A stretch of DNA of 64,000 bases from the NCBI RefSeq assembly GCF_023910635.1, contig NZ_JAAVVZ010000004.1, positions 62,001-126,000 on the forward strand, in the 5' to 3' direction. Source of the stretch: Sphingorhabdus sp. GTDB taxonomy: Bacteria; Pseudomonadota; Alphaproteobacteria; Sphingomonadales; Sphingomonadaceae. A program made the translations under genes and the position numbers. Each line of letters begins with the position of its first letter. Position 1 is the first letter of the stretch. Below the pieces are notes generated by a model, which was given only the letters and a program-made list of their open reading frames with translations, did not search any database and was not told the origin of the DNA. Of the stretch, positions 25,483 to 34,817 are shown in pieces.

Positions 25483-27900
25483 TTACACCTTCATTTTTGC
25501 GTTATCGGGATCATAGGCCGGGTGCTCCAGTACCGTTCCAACGCGCCGCTCGCCCTGCAGCATGATGTCAAAACGCGACCCCGGCGCTGCAATCTCAATC
25601 GGCACACAGGCAAAGAACAGGCTTTTACCCACACGGTGCCCATAGCCACCTGACGTCGTAAGGCCGATGCATTGGTCGCCGACCAAACATGGTTCCGCGC
25701 CGCGCACGTCGACATTGGCGGCATCCACCTCACCGTAGACTATGCGGAAACGGTCTGGCGCTTCTAGTGTTGCTTGCTTGCCGACAAAGCCATCCTTGTT
25801 GAAATTGATGAAGCGCGGCATGTCGGCCTCGATCATTGTCAATTCGTTGGTCAGCTCCGACCCCCAAGCCTTATAGCCTTTTTCGATCCGCATCGTATTT
25901 GCGGCATATAGCCCGTAATTGACGATGCCATATTCCTGCCCAGATTCCCAAACGGCATCATACAGCGCCGCAAGATCCTCCATCGCCGGATGCAGCTCCC
26001 ACCCAAGCTCACCGGCATAAGACACACGCAGCGCGCGCATTTTTATGCCCGCGATTGTTATCTCTTGACCGCTTAACCAGCGGAAACCCGCATTACTAAG
26101 GTCAGCATTGGTCAACTTTGCCAAAACGTCACGGGAAAGCGGGCCGTTCATCACCAGGACACCAAGGTCCATCGTCAAATTGCGGATGGTTACATCTTCC
26201 TGCGGTAATTTGCTTTGAATCAGCAAATCCCAATCGCGCTGTTCGGCGGCCGCCGCCGACAGGCAATAAAAATGATCATCGGCAAAGCGTGTCACCGTCA
26301 TTTCGCCATAAATGCGTCCCTGAACCGACAGGGGATGAACCAAGCCGATACCGCCCAATTTTTTGGGCATGCGGTTGGCGCAAATACGGTTGAGGAAAGC
26401 CTCCGCATCGGGGCCACACACGTCATATTTGGCAAAACCGGACAGATCGAGCACGCCGACGCCTTCGGCAACGGCCTTCACCTCGGCGGCGACCGCGTCG
26501 AAACTATTGGTGCGTTGGTAGCCGCCTTGCTCCTCGGCCCCGTCAAGCGCGAAATATTTGGGCCGTTCCCAGCCATAGGTTTCGCCATAGACAGCACCCG
26601 CCGACAGCAATGTACCATATAAAGCGCTGGTCTTTTGTGGACGACCGTCGGGTTCTTCTTCACCCGGAAGCCGCGTCGTAAATGTCATCCGGTAATCGAG
26701 GAAAACCTTGTCGCGGCTGTAATGTTCGTCCGCATAAGGGCCATAACGGCGCGGGTCGAACTCGGTCATGTTGATGTCGGCATCACCAAACACCATCCAT
26801 TGCGCCATATATTTGCCAGCACCGCCGCCTTGCGCAATACCAAAGCTGGTGCCGCAGCAATGCCAGAAATTCTTCAGCCCTACCGCTGGCCCCAATAATG
26901 GCCCGCCATCTGGGGTATGCGGGATAGCGCCATTGACAAAGCGCCTCAGCCCAACCTCGCCAAATATCGGCATCCGCTCAATCGCGCGTTCAAGCCATGG
27001 GGCAATCCGCTCCAGATCTTCGGGGAACAGCTCGCTGGTCGAATCCCATTCCGGGTGTCCGCCGCGTGGTGCCCATGCCTCGGCCAGGCCGGTCGTTTCA
27101 TACACGCCTATCAGGCCGCTTTTCTGTTCCTGCCGGAAATAGCCCGATACATAAGGGCAGCGCATAACCGGGATTTCTTCCTCGCGATCCTTAAAGGCTG
27201 GAATGGGATCGGTGACGACATAATGATGCTCCATATTAGTCACCGGAATATCGATACCTGCCATTTGCGCGATTTGCCGCGCGTAGCAACCTGCGGCGTT
27301 CACGACGATTTCTGCTCTAATCGTCCCTTTTTCGGTTTCGACGTCCCATTCGCCGGTCGGCAATTGGGTCAGCCCCGTCACACGGTTTTTGCGGACAATC
27401 TTTGCGCCCATGTTTTTCGCACCAATGGCAAGCGCATTGCAAATACCGGAAGGATCAGCATGTCCGTCTTCGGTTGTACGCGCGCCAGCAATGACCCCGT
27501 CGAGCGTCATGAAGGGATTATGGCGCAGGATTTCCTCTGGCGGGATGATTTCCATGTCAAAGCCGATGATTTTGGAAAAGCCTTGTATATAGCGCATCCA
27601 CGCCAACTCGCGCTCGTTCGTCGCAAGGCGAATTCCGCCCGATGTATGCCAACTCACATATTGCCCCGTCAGCCCTTCAAGCTTGGGATAGAGCTGATTG
27701 CTGTAAGCATGCATTTTGGCGAGGTTGTAGCTGCCGGTGATGTTCGGGCACTGCCCGGCGGCGTGCCAAGTAGAGCCGGAAGTCAGCTCATCCTTTTCAA
27801 TCAACACGCAGTCGGTCCATCCAAGTTCAGCGAGATGGTAGAGCAAAGAAGCGCCCATTATGCCTCCGCCAATGATGACAACCCGCGCCGATGTTTGCAT
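25483..27900 (-). CDS. FAD/GcvT-fusion dehydrogenase (dimethylglycine/sarcosine dehydrogenase family), 2
   Basis: 805 residues and the first gene of the minus-strand operon. Same architecture as its neighbour: RVVIIGGGIMGASLLYHLAE (FAD motif), GSTWHAAGQCPNITGSYNLA with the probable flavin-linking His, FAO_M middle region, then GcvT domain with GFAKYDVCGPDAEAFLNRIC and YAANTMRIEKGYKAWGSEL. The two proteins are clearly different in sequence, which suggests successive substrates (for example dimethylglycine then sarcosine) and not a recent duplication. The upstream 162 bases, shared with a divergent SDR gene, should hold the operon promoter; no operator could be assigned by eye. Confidence 0.87.
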   Translation of the reverse strand: MQTSARVVIIGGGIMGASLLYHLAELGWTDCVLIEKDELTSGSTWHAAGQCPNITGSYNLAKMHAYSNQLYPKLEGLTGQYVSWHTSGGIRLATNERELAWMRYIQGFSKIIGFDMEIIPPEEILRHNPFMTLDGVIAGARTTEDGHADPSGICNALAIGAKNMGAKIVRKNRVTGLTQLPTGEWDVETEKGTIRAEIVVNAAGCYARQIAQMAGIDIPVTNMEHHYVVTDPIPAFKDREEEIPVMRCPYVSGYFRQEQKSGLIGVYETTGLAEAWAPRGGHPEWDSTSELFPEDLERIAPWLERAIERMPIFGEVGLRRFVNGAIPHTPDGGPLLGPAVGLKNFWHCCGTSFGIAQGGGAGKYMAQWMVFGDADINMTEFDPRRYGPYADEHYSRDKVFLDYRMTFTTRLPGEEEPDGRPQKTSALYGTLLSAGAVYGETYGWERPKYFALDGAEEQGGYQRTNSFDAVAAEVKAVAEGVGVLDLSGFAKYDVCGPDAEAFLNRICANRMPKKLGGIGLVHPLSVQGRIYGEMTVTRFADDHFYCLSAAAAEQRDWDLLIQSKLPQEDVTIRNLTMDLGVLVMNGPLSRDVLAKLTNADLSNAGFRWLSGQEITIAGIKMRALRVSYAGELGWELHPAMEDLAALYDAVWESGQEYGIVNYGLYAANTMRIEKGYKAWGSELTNELTMIEADMPRFINFNKDGFVGKQATLEAPDRFRIVYGEVDAANVDVRGAEPCLVGDQCIGLTTSGGYGHRVGKSLFFACVPIEIAAPGSRFDIMLQGERRVGTVLEHPAYDPDNAKMKV

Positions 27901-28062
27901 GACAGCCGTGCTCCTTTAGGCATTAAATTCGTCGAACCTTAGGGCGGGTTCAAGGTCAGGCACAAATGGGGAATATGACGGGATCGGTTAAAAAAATTTT
28001 TGGATCATAGCCGTCAGTGTCTGTAAGGACGGCAGTATAAAATTATGTTGTGAAGGTCAGCT

Positions 28063-28827
28063 ATGCGGGTTGCGTTGATTACAGGTGCTGCACAAGGGGT
28101 CGGCTATACGACAGCGAAGACGTTTGCCGCGATGGGATATCATGTCGTCCTGACAGATGTGCAGCCGCTTGATGCGCAAATCGAAACGCTATCGGCACTT
28201 GGCGGAAGCGTGTCCGCTTTGTCGGGTGACATTTCCTCGGAAGCTTTCGTGACCGAACTGGCCGAAAAAGTTGCGTGCGATCACACGGCATTAGACGTCC
28301 TTGTGAACAATGCCGGTATCAGCATGATATGCCCCGCCGAAGACACAAGTCTAGACCATTGGCAGCGCGTCATGAGCATAAATTTGACCGGACCGTTTTT
28401 GTTGTGCCGGGAATTTGGCAAGCAAATGCTTGCGCGTCGGCGGGGTAACATTGTCAACGTCGCCTCCATTGCGGGTTTGCACGGCGTTATCGACCGTTCG
28501 GCCTATAACGCGTCAAAACATGGGCTGATCGGATTAACACGCACACTTGCCGCCGAATGGGGCGGTCGCGGCGTGCGCGTCAACGCTGTGTGCCCTGGCT
28601 GGATCAAAACCGAAATGGACGAAGCCGACCAAGGTTCGGGCGCTTATTCCGATTCAGACATTATCAACCGCGTGCCCATGGGCCGTTTTGCAAAACCAGA
28701 AGATGTTGCGCGCGCCATTGCGTTTCTGGCGCAGGAAGACAGCTTCATAAACGGCGTTAGCCTTCCCGTGGACGGCGGATGGGTCGCGGATGCCAGTTGG
28801 GACGATCTGCGTTTGAAAAAACGTTGA
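28063..28827 (+). CDS. SDR family oxidoreductase
   Basis: 254 residues, classical short-chain dehydrogenase. LITGAAQGVGYTTAKTFAAM is the cofactor-binding TGxxxGxG region, NNAGIS the structural motif at about 84, the catalytic Ser is in VNVASIAGLHG and the YxxxK pair in RSAYNASKHGLIG. Asp at the end of beta-2 (VLTDVQP) favours NAD. Divergent from the betaine operon, so possibly part of the same pathway; the substrate is unknown. ATG after AAGGTC. Confidence 0.88.
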   Translation: MRVALITGAAQGVGYTTAKTFAAMGYHVVLTDVQPLDAQIETLSALGGSVSALSGDISSEAFVTELAEKVACDHTALDVLVNNAGISMICPAEDTSLDHWQRVMSINLTGPFLLCREFGKQMLARRRGNIVNVASIAGLHGVIDRSAYNASKHGLIGLTRTLAAEWGGRGVRVNAVCPGWIKTEMDEADQGSGAYSDSDIINRVPMGRFAKPEDVARAIAFLAQEDSFINGVSLPVDGGWVADASWDDLRLKKR

Positions 28828-28839
28828 AGGATTTTGCAT

Positions 28840-28867
28840 GGCGTTGCGCAAACGACGCCCCCTTTTT
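28840..28867 (+). terminator. Possible terminator after the SDR gene
   Basis: A weak 5-bp stem (GGCGT and ACGCC) followed by CCCTTTTT, 13 bases after the SDR stop codon. Confidence 0.4.
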
Positions 28868-28944
28868 ACCGTCATAGCCCAGTCACAGTTGATATCTAAA
28901 GCGAACACGTCTGTTCAAAAATCTTAACTGTAAAGCGACGTTCA

Positions 28945-29727
28945 ATGGCGACCATTTCCATTTCGGTCCGGAAGTTAGATGTTCAAGCCTATGTCTTATG
29001 CACCGTCCGGGTGCTTTGGATCGCTGTACCGTTGGCGGTTTTGTTACCATTGCACCTCGTCTGGCATTTGCTGAAACTGCCTTCGCCATGGGCTATGCTG
29101 TTCCTGCGCATTTGCGCACGCGCACTGGGCGCGCGTGTAACGGTTTACGGAAATCCATTGCGCAAAGATGTATTCTTTGTCGCCAACCATATCTCGTGGC
29201 ACGATATCCCGATTTTGGCGGGGATTACCGGGTCTTCTTTTGTGGCGCAGGATGGCGTTAGGGATTGGCCAATCATTGGCTGGCTCGCCAAACTGAACCG
29301 CACCATTTTCATCAGCCGCACCGAAAAGCAAAATGTCGCCCAGCAAGTGGCCGAATTGCGCGAAGCAATTGCGGAGAATTGGTCCGTAACGCTGTTTCCA
29401 GAAGGTACGACGTCCGATGGCCGTGGGCTTTTGCCGTTCAAACAATCCTTGTTTGCGACCTTGGCTCCGCCACCCAAACCCATGATGATTCAACCTGTGT
29501 TGCTCGATTTCGGCAATGATGGGCCACAGATAGCTTGGCTGGGCGAAGAAACCGGCTGGGAAAGTGCTTGGCGCGCCTTTACGCGGCCCGGCACCTATGA
29601 TGTTGGTGTGCATTTCCTCGAACCGTTCGACCCCGGCGCGCTTGCTGACCGTAAACTTGTGTGCGCCCTTGCGCGGACACGGCTGGCTCAGGCATTATCT
29701 GCAAAGCTTGGTTACGACGTGTGCTAG
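28945..29727 (+). CDS. Lysophospholipid (1-acylglycerol-3-phosphate) acyltransferase, PlsC-like
   Basis: 260 residues. An N-terminal hydrophobic segment (LWIAVPLAVLLPLHLVWHLL) anchors it in the inner membrane. The catalytic NHxxxxD motif appears as ANHISWHDIPIL (about 73-84) and the glycerophosphate-binding motif as LFPEGTTSDGRGLLPFK. It acylates lysophospholipid-type acceptors. The TAG stop at 29725-29727 is made of the TA target and the first G of a MITE-like element, so the natural end of the protein may have been altered. Confidence 0.87.
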   Translation: MATISISVRKLDVQAYVLCTVRVLWIAVPLAVLLPLHLVWHLLKLPSPWAMLFLRICARALGARVTVYGNPLRKDVFFVANHISWHDIPILAGITGSSFVAQDGVRDWPIIGWLAKLNRTIFISRTEKQNVAQQVAELREAIAENWSVTLFPEGTTSDGRGLLPFKQSLFATLAPPPKPMMIQPVLLDFGNDGPQIAWLGEETGWESAWRAFTRPGTYDVGVHFLEPFDPGALADRKLVCALARTRLAQALSAKLGYDVC

Positions 29728-29904
29728 GGTCAGGACCACTTAAATCCACCTTCGCGGTTTGAGGCCATTTTATTCAGTGCAAGGCGGCAAAGCGCAGGAC
29801 TTAGTGGTTCTAAGTCCAAGCTTGCCAACGCGGCAATGGACAGTATGGGTCAAATCCGAAGGACGTCTTGACGCCGCGAAGGTGGATTTAAGTGGTCCTG
29901 ACCC
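29727..29904. mobile_element. MITE-like element, copy 3 (178 bp, inverted relative to copy 2)
   Basis: Flanked by TA (29725-29726, 29905-29906). Ends are perfect 31-base inverted repeats identical to copy 2. Its interior reads as the reverse complement of copies 1 and 2. Together with about 150 bases up to 30052, in which I see no gene, it makes up the gap between the acyltransferase and the dehydrogenase at 30053. Confidence 0.9.
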
Positions 29905-30052
29905 TAGAACAGCCCGTCACGCTTCCATAGGCGCAGGAATAGCAAAATAATTCACCCAATCGGCCAAATTTTTCAATTGTGGCCAGGCATCGACGGCGCT
30001 CTAACTTTTTCAATCAGCGGGTAACGCATTTTGAAAAAAACTGGGTGCAATC

Positions 30053-31006
30053 ATGAAAATCGGATTTATCGGGCTTGGTAATGTCGGCGGGAAACTGGCG
30101 GGAAGCCTGATCCGTAACGGACATGATGTAACTGTCCGTGATCTTGATGACGCTTTGGTCGCCGAATATGTTGCGCGCGGCGCATCGTCGGCACCCTCCC
30201 CGAAAGCATTAGGTGAGGCGGTTGATTTAATCGTCACCTGCCTGCCATCGCCTGCCGCCAGTGCGGCCGTGGCCGAAGGCGAAGATGGCTTTTTGCAAGT
30301 GATGCGCCCGGGGCAAGTGTGGCTGGAAATGAGCACCACCGATTATAGTGAAATCATACGGCTCGGTGCGCTCGTCGAAGCGCGCGGCGCGATGTTTATG
30401 GAATGCCCCGTCTCCGGCGGCTGTCACCGTGCCGACACGGGCAATATCGCGATTTTCGCTGGCGGCCCGCGTGCTGCGTTCGAATGTGTTCTGCCTGTTT
30501 TGACAACGATGGGACGCCGCATATTGCATACAGGCGATCTGGGCACCGCATCGCAACTAAAGGTGATGACGAACTATCTATGCACCGTGCATCTCGTTGC
30601 GCTGGCTGAGGCGTTGACGACATGCAAGGCCATCGGCCTTGATATGAACACAACATATGAAGCGATACGGATTTCATCCGGCAACAGCTTTGTCCATGAA
30701 ACCGAAAGTCAGGTTATCCTGAACGGGAGCCGCGACATCAACTTTACGATGGATCTGGTCAGCAAGGATGTCGGCCTGTTCGACAAAATCGCCCATGCTG
30801 CCAATGTGCCCGTTGAGCTATCGCCGCTTATCGTAAAGATATTCAAAGAGGGTGAGGCAGCCTTCGGGTCGCGTGAGTTTTCGCCGAATATCATCCGCCG
30901 CTACGAAGAACCGTTGGGTATTAAAGTGTTGGGCACGGGCTTCCCCGCCGATATGGTAGATGATGAACCCGAAGAACCCGGGTACGAGGTCGTTCCCAAA
31001 CGCTAA
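30053..31006 (+). CDS. NAD(P)-dependent beta-hydroxyacid dehydrogenase (3-hydroxyisobutyrate dehydrogenase family)
   Basis: 317 residues. Rossmann motif MKIGFIGLGNVGGKLAGSLI at the N-terminus, substrate loop MECPVSGGCHRADTGNIAIF, and the catalytic Lys/Asn helix LKVMTNYLCTVHLVALAEAL. It oxidises a beta-hydroxy acid or reduces a semialdehyde such as tartronate or methylmalonate semialdehyde. It is convergent with the LysR gene (4-base overlap). Given the sugar-acid-like enzymes beyond that regulator, tartronate or a related semialdehyde is a reasonable guess only. Confidence 0.87.
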   Translation: MKIGFIGLGNVGGKLAGSLIRNGHDVTVRDLDDALVAEYVARGASSAPSPKALGEAVDLIVTCLPSPAASAAVAEGEDGFLQVMRPGQVWLEMSTTDYSEIIRLGALVEARGAMFMECPVSGGCHRADTGNIAIFAGGPRAAFECVLPVLTTMGRRILHTGDLGTASQLKVMTNYLCTVHLVALAEALTTCKAIGLDMNTTYEAIRISSGNSFVHETESQVILNGSRDINFTMDLVSKDVGLFDKIAHAANVPVELSPLIVKIFKEGEAAFGSREFSPNIIRRYEEPLGIKVLGTGFPADMVDDEPEEPGYEVVPKR

Positions 31007-31938
31007 ATGGCCACAACGCTTGCCGACTGGCTATCTGCGACATTTTTGAACACCCAATCCATGAAAGTCCGGATTCGTGGGTTTTCCCGCATGTCTTTGC
31101 GGCAGATCAATCCCCATGCGCCGGGACATAAGGCCTTGTGGGCGATAGGCTGCACCAGCCGTCCTGCTGCCAAATCCTGATCCACAAACGGGCCGTTGAC
31201 CAGAGCAATCCCCTCGCCATTTAGCGCCATTTCAAGCGCAACAGCCAAGGTGTCAACCATCAGATACGGCACGGAAGATTCGAACTCGGCACCGGCAGAA
31301 GCAAACCAAGTCTCCCAGTTTTGCACTTCAGTGTAAATGGCGACAAGAGGTTTGGTCATCAATTGTTCTGCGGCGGGATTTTGCCCCATGGCTGCTGCCA
31401 CCTCAGGACTGCATACCGGGAATAGGGCATATTCATACAGCGGCACCCAATGAAACTTGGCCGGGTCGGGTTCGGTTGCGCAATAGACCAACCCAACATC
31501 AGCATGCACATCGTCAAATTCCCATTCAACCGCGCATGTATTAAGCGTAAGTTTGATTTCGGGATGGTCGGCCAGAAATTGCGGCACGCGCTTTGCAAGC
31601 CAGCGGATGGATGCCGTCACATAGGTTTGCACCCGAAGCGGCTTATCCAGCGCATTGCGATGCACTTCTTCGACGCCCTCCAGCAACGATTCAAACGCCG
31701 CCCGGACATAAGGGTAAAGCACTTTACCCTCTTCGGTCGAGACAATATGGCGTCCTTCTTGAACGAACAAAGTGACGCCCAGCGCATCTTCGATGAGTTG
31801 AACTTGATGGCTGACCGCAGGATGTGTCAGGCAAAGCTCATCGGCCGCGTCGCGGATGCTTTGGTGACGCGTCGCTGCTTCAAACCCTTTAAGCGCTTTC
31901 AAAGGCGGCAATTGCTTAAGGTCAATCTTTGGATGCAT
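31003..31938 (-). CDS. LysR family transcriptional regulator (GcvA-like)
   Basis: 311 residues. The winged helix-turn-helix begins PPLKALKGFEAATRHQSIRD, then LTHPAVSHQVQLIEDALGVT, as in GcvA-type regulators; the effector domain follows from about 95. It lies 69 bases downstream of the GMC oxidoreductase on the same strand, so it may be co-transcribed with, and control, the catabolic operon that starts near 39.6 kb. Effector unknown. Confidence 0.9.
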   Translation of the reverse strand: MHPKIDLKQLPPLKALKGFEAATRHQSIRDAADELCLTHPAVSHQVQLIEDALGVTLFVQEGRHIVSTEEGKVLYPYVRAAFESLLEGVEEVHRNALDKPLRVQTYVTASIRWLAKRVPQFLADHPEIKLTLNTCAVEWEFDDVHADVGLVYCATEPDPAKFHWVPLYEYALFPVCSPEVAAAMGQNPAAEQLMTKPLVAIYTEVQNWETWFASAGAEFESSVPYLMVDTLAVALEMALNGEGIALVNGPFVDQDLAAGRLVQPIAHKALCPGAWGLICRKDMRENPRIRTFMDWVFKNVADSQSASVVAI

Positions 31939-32007
31939 CGCTACTCCCTCCCCGGATTCGCGCCGTTGCAGGAGAATAGCACAGCAGAAAAGGACTGGTA
32001 AATTAAA

Positions 32008-33633
32008 TTAACGCATCGATTTTGCGTCTTCCAAAATCATCGCAGCGCCCTTTTCCGCGACCATGACGGTTGGTGCGTTGGTATTTCCTGATGTAATAGT
32101 CGGAAATATGGACGCATCGACCACCCGCAAGCCCTCAACATTATGCACGCGTAAGCGAGCGTCGACTACCGAAGTGGCAGGGTCGGTCCCCATCATGCAA
32201 CTGCTTGTCGGATGATACACCGTGTCGGCGCGGGCCCGAAAGTCAGCCAACAGGGCTTCATCACCATCAACCTCGACGCCCGGGATAAGCTCCTCGGTTA
32301 TGATATCGGCAAGCGGCTTGGTCGCCGCGAGCTGGCGCAGTATCCGATTGCCGGCCAATACGTCGTCAATGTCCGCCTGCGTTGCCAGATAATTGGGATG
32401 GATGGCAGGATGTTCGGAAGGGTCCGAACCTTTAAGTTCAATATGCCCCCGACTGGTCGGTCGGCAGGGGTTGTGCGACAGCAAAAATGCCGAAAATGGA
32501 TCGGGATTTAGCAGTTTGCGTTCCGACAAGGGGGTCTTGGTGTAGCTGACCGGGCTAAAATATAGCTGCAAATTGGGGTGCTCTTTGGTCGCATCGCTGC
32601 GCACGAACCCGCCGCTTTGATTAACGCTCAGCGACAACGGCCCTGCCCGGTCTGCGACATAACGCAAACCCGCCCGCAATTTGCCCAGCAACGGGTGGAG
32701 CACATCATTCAACGTTGCCGTGCGGACCTTGTAAAAATAGGACACGGCAATATGGTCCTGCAAGTTACGACCCACCGCTTTTGCATCCATCAACGGCGTA
32801 ATGCCGACATTTTTCAAATGCTCCGCAGGACCGATGCCCGACAGCATTAACAATTGGGGTGAATTAATCGCGCCGCCCGAAAGGATGACCTCGCGCCGTG
32901 CCTTTGCCTGTTTGCGCACGCCCTTGCACGTATACGCAACGCCGACCGCGCGTCGTCCTTCGAACAATATGCGCGAAACATGCGCTAATGTCTGAAGCTT
33001 CAACGTTTTGCGCTTTCGCGCCGGATGCAAGAATGCGTTGGCGGTTGATGCGCGCCAACCGCCGCGCGTGTTAATTTGATAATATCCCACGCCCTCTGGC
33101 CTGCCGCCGTTGAAGTCACTGCTGGCAGGAAAGCCCAATGCCTGCGCCGACTCGATAAAGCTTCGGCAGACCGGATGTGCAAATGGCGAGATATCGGTAA
33201 CATGCTGCGGCCCGCCTTGGCCATGATGTGCGCTATGCCAGTCGAAATCCTCTGACTTTTTGAAATAGGGCAATACATCGTCCCAGCCCCAGCCGTGGTT
33301 GCCTAAGGCTTTCCAGTCATCGAAATCACGCGGCTGCCCGCGCACATAGACCATGGCATTGATCGAACCAGACCCGCCAATCACCTTGCCGCGCGGCCAG
33401 TAGCTCCGCCTGTCCCCAAGCGCTTCAACCGGCTCGGTATCGTACATCCAGTTAATCCGCTTATCGAAAAAGGTGCGGCCATAGCCAATGGGCATTTGAA
33501 TCCAGATGGACCGATCGCTACCGCCTGCTTCAAGCAATAAGACGCTATATTTTCCGTCTTCGGTTAGCCGATTTGCAAGCACACACCCCGCCGTGCCCGC
33601 GCCGACGATGATATAGTCGAATTCTTCGGTCAC
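32008..33633 (-). CDS. GMC family FAD oxidoreductase (choline/alcohol dehydrogenase-like)
   Basis: 541 residues. FAD motif [23 protein letters not shown] signature 1 at [20 protein letters not shown], signature 2 in [16 protein letters not shown], and the C-terminal [20 protein letters not shown] with catalytic His region. The family includes choline dehydrogenase (BetA) and many sphingomonad alcohol/polyether dehydrogenases. It overlaps the enolase-superfamily gene by 4 bases and acts within the same operon, probably oxidising an alcohol to the aldehyde that the adjacent aldehyde dehydrogenase would take. Choline is possible given the betaine genes, but the neighbours fit a hydroxylated carbon source better. 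Confidence 0.85.
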   Translation of the reverse strand: MTEEFDYIIVGAGTAGCVLANRLTEDGKYSVLLLEAGGSDRSIWIQMPIGYGRTFFDKRINWMYDTEPVEALGDRRSYWPRGKVIGGSGSINAMVYVRGQPRDFDDWKALGNHGWGWDDVLPYFKKSEDFDWHSAHHGQGGPQHVTDISPFAHPVCRSFIESAQALGFPASSDFNGGRPEGVGYYQINTRGGWRASTANAFLHPARKRKTLKLQTLAHVSRILFEGRRAVGVAYTCKGVRKQAKARREVILSGGAINSPQLLMLSGIGPAEHLKNVGITPLMDAKAVGRNLQDHIAVSYFYKVRTATLNDVLHPLLGKLRAGLRYVADRAGPLSLSVNQSGGFVRSDATKEHPNLQLYFSPVSYTKTPLSERKLLNPDPFSAFLLSHNPCRPTSRGHIELKGSDPSEHPAIHPNYLATQADIDDVLAGNRILRQLAATKPLADIITEELIPGVEVDGDEALLADFRARADTVYHPTSSCMMGTDPATSVVDARLRVHNVEGLRVVDASIFPTITSGNTNAPTVMVAEKGAAMILEDAKSMR

Positions 33634-34817
33634 TGAACCGGGTGCTGCGTCATTTCGAGGTGAAGCATGTTACCCGTATAGGGGTTGGCGCGCGCGACAT
33701 CTTCGTTCAATTCGACCCCTAAGCCTGGCGCAGTCGACGGGATGACATGACCGTCTTCAAAACGGATGGGCGATTTCAAAATGTCGGTATGAAACCCGCC
33801 CCAACTCTCAATGCTTTCAAGGATCAGGAAGTTGGGCGAGCAGGTCGCAATCTGGATATTGGCCGCACCGACAATTGGTCCGCAATATAAATGCGGCGCG
33901 ATCTGGACATGATCAACCTCCGCCATGGCGGCGATTTTCTTCGCTTCTAATATGCCACCGACCCGGCCAAGATTCATTTGCAAAATCGCCGCCGCGCCCG
34001 CGCGCAACAGCCGTGCAAAATCATATTTGGTGGTCAATCGTTCGCCCGTTGCAATAGGGATCGACGTTGCCCTTGCCACCTTGGCCATTTCATCGGGCGC
34101 ATCAGGCGGCACAGGTTCTTCCAACCACAAAGGGTCATAAGGCTCTAGCCGTTTGGCAAGGCGAATTGCACCCGCCGCCGTCATTTGGCCATGCGTGCCA
34201 AACAAAAGGTCGGCTTTCATGCCGACCGCTTCGCGCAAAGATTTTGCAAAGCGTTCGCACAGATCAAGCGCTTCCAACGACAATTGTCGTCCATCAAACG
34301 CGGAATAGGGCCCTGCTGGATCAAATTTCAATGCGGTAAAGCCTTGGGCCAAATATTCCGCCGACCGCTCCGCCGCCAAATCAGGGTCGTGATATACGTC
34401 TTTTGTATCGCCGGGTCGCGGATAGATATAGGTGTAGGCGCGCAATCGTTCATGCACCTGCCCGCCAAGCAATTTATAAACTGGCTTGTTCGCTTCTTTG
34501 CCGATGATGTCCCAACACGCCATTTCGAGCGCCGACAAAACGCCCATCAGCGTCAAATCGGGATGCTGGGTAAAGCCGCTGGAATACACTCTGCGCCACA
34601 TATTTTCGATGTCGTGCGGGTCATTGCCTGCGACATAACGCGCAAACACATCCTCTATCATTTTGGCGACAAGATGGGGTTCGAACGGCACGCAATAGGC
34701 CTCACCAATGCCCGACACACCGCTATCGGTCGTTATCTTGACGAAGACAAAATAGCGTCCGCCAAAATGCGGCGGCGGATTGCCGACGACGAAGGTTTCG
34801 ATGTCGGTCAGCTTCAT
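33630..34817 (-). CDS. Enolase-superfamily enzyme (mandelate racemase/sugar acid dehydratase group)
   Basis: 395 residues. N-terminal capping domain, then the barrel. FTALKFDPAGPY carries the KxD-type catalytic region, LWLEEPVPPDAPDEM and IPIATGERL supply metal-binding acids, and QIAPHLYCGPIVGAANIQIA the C-terminal His. This pattern resembles galactonate/mannonate dehydratase-like members that dehydrate acid sugars, though amino acid-betaine epimerases (HpbD type) belong to the same superfamily and are a fair alternative in a betaine-rich window. The 4-base overlaps with genes on both sides show tight coupling. Confidence 0.8.
   Translation of the reverse strand: MKLTDIETFVVGNPPPHFGGRYFVFVKITTDSGVSGIGEAYCVPFEPHLVAKMIEDVFARYVAGNDPHDIENMWRRVYSSGFTQHPDLTLMGVLSALEMACWDIIGKEANKPVYKLLGGQVHERLRAYTYIYPRPGDTKDVYHDPDLAAERSAEYLAQGFTALKFDPAGPYSAFDGRQLSLEALDLCERFAKSLREAVGMKADLLFGTHGQMTAAGAIRLAKRLEPYDPLWLEEPVPPDAPDEMAKVARATSIPIATGERLTTKYDFARLLRAGAAAILQMNLGRVGGILEAKKIAAMAEVDHVQIAPHLYCGPIVGAANIQIATCSPNFLILESIESWGGFHTDILKSPIRFEDGHVIPSTAPGLGVELNEDVARANPYTGNMLHLEMTQHPVQ

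Noticed and set aside
26917-27942. A 341-codon open frame antisense to the second FAD/GcvT dehydrogenase gene
   Set aside because: Same reason: the minus-strand gene is intact and conserved over the whole stretch.
27901-28062. A glycine or SAM-type riboswitch before the betaine operon
   Set aside because: No paired-aptamer or conserved core pattern could be found by eye in the 162-base divergent region.
29759-29950. A 63-codon open frame across MITE copy 3
   Set aside because: It lies wholly in the non-coding inverted-repeat element and its flank, and the matching sequence in the other copies is not conserved as a frame.
32008-33633. Calling the GMC oxidoreductase choline dehydrogenase (betA) as part of the betaine pathway
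   Set aside because: It is locked in an operon with an enolase-superfamily enzyme, MFS and TonB-linked genes; the nearest aldehyde dehydrogenase shows nothing specific to betaine aldehyde.
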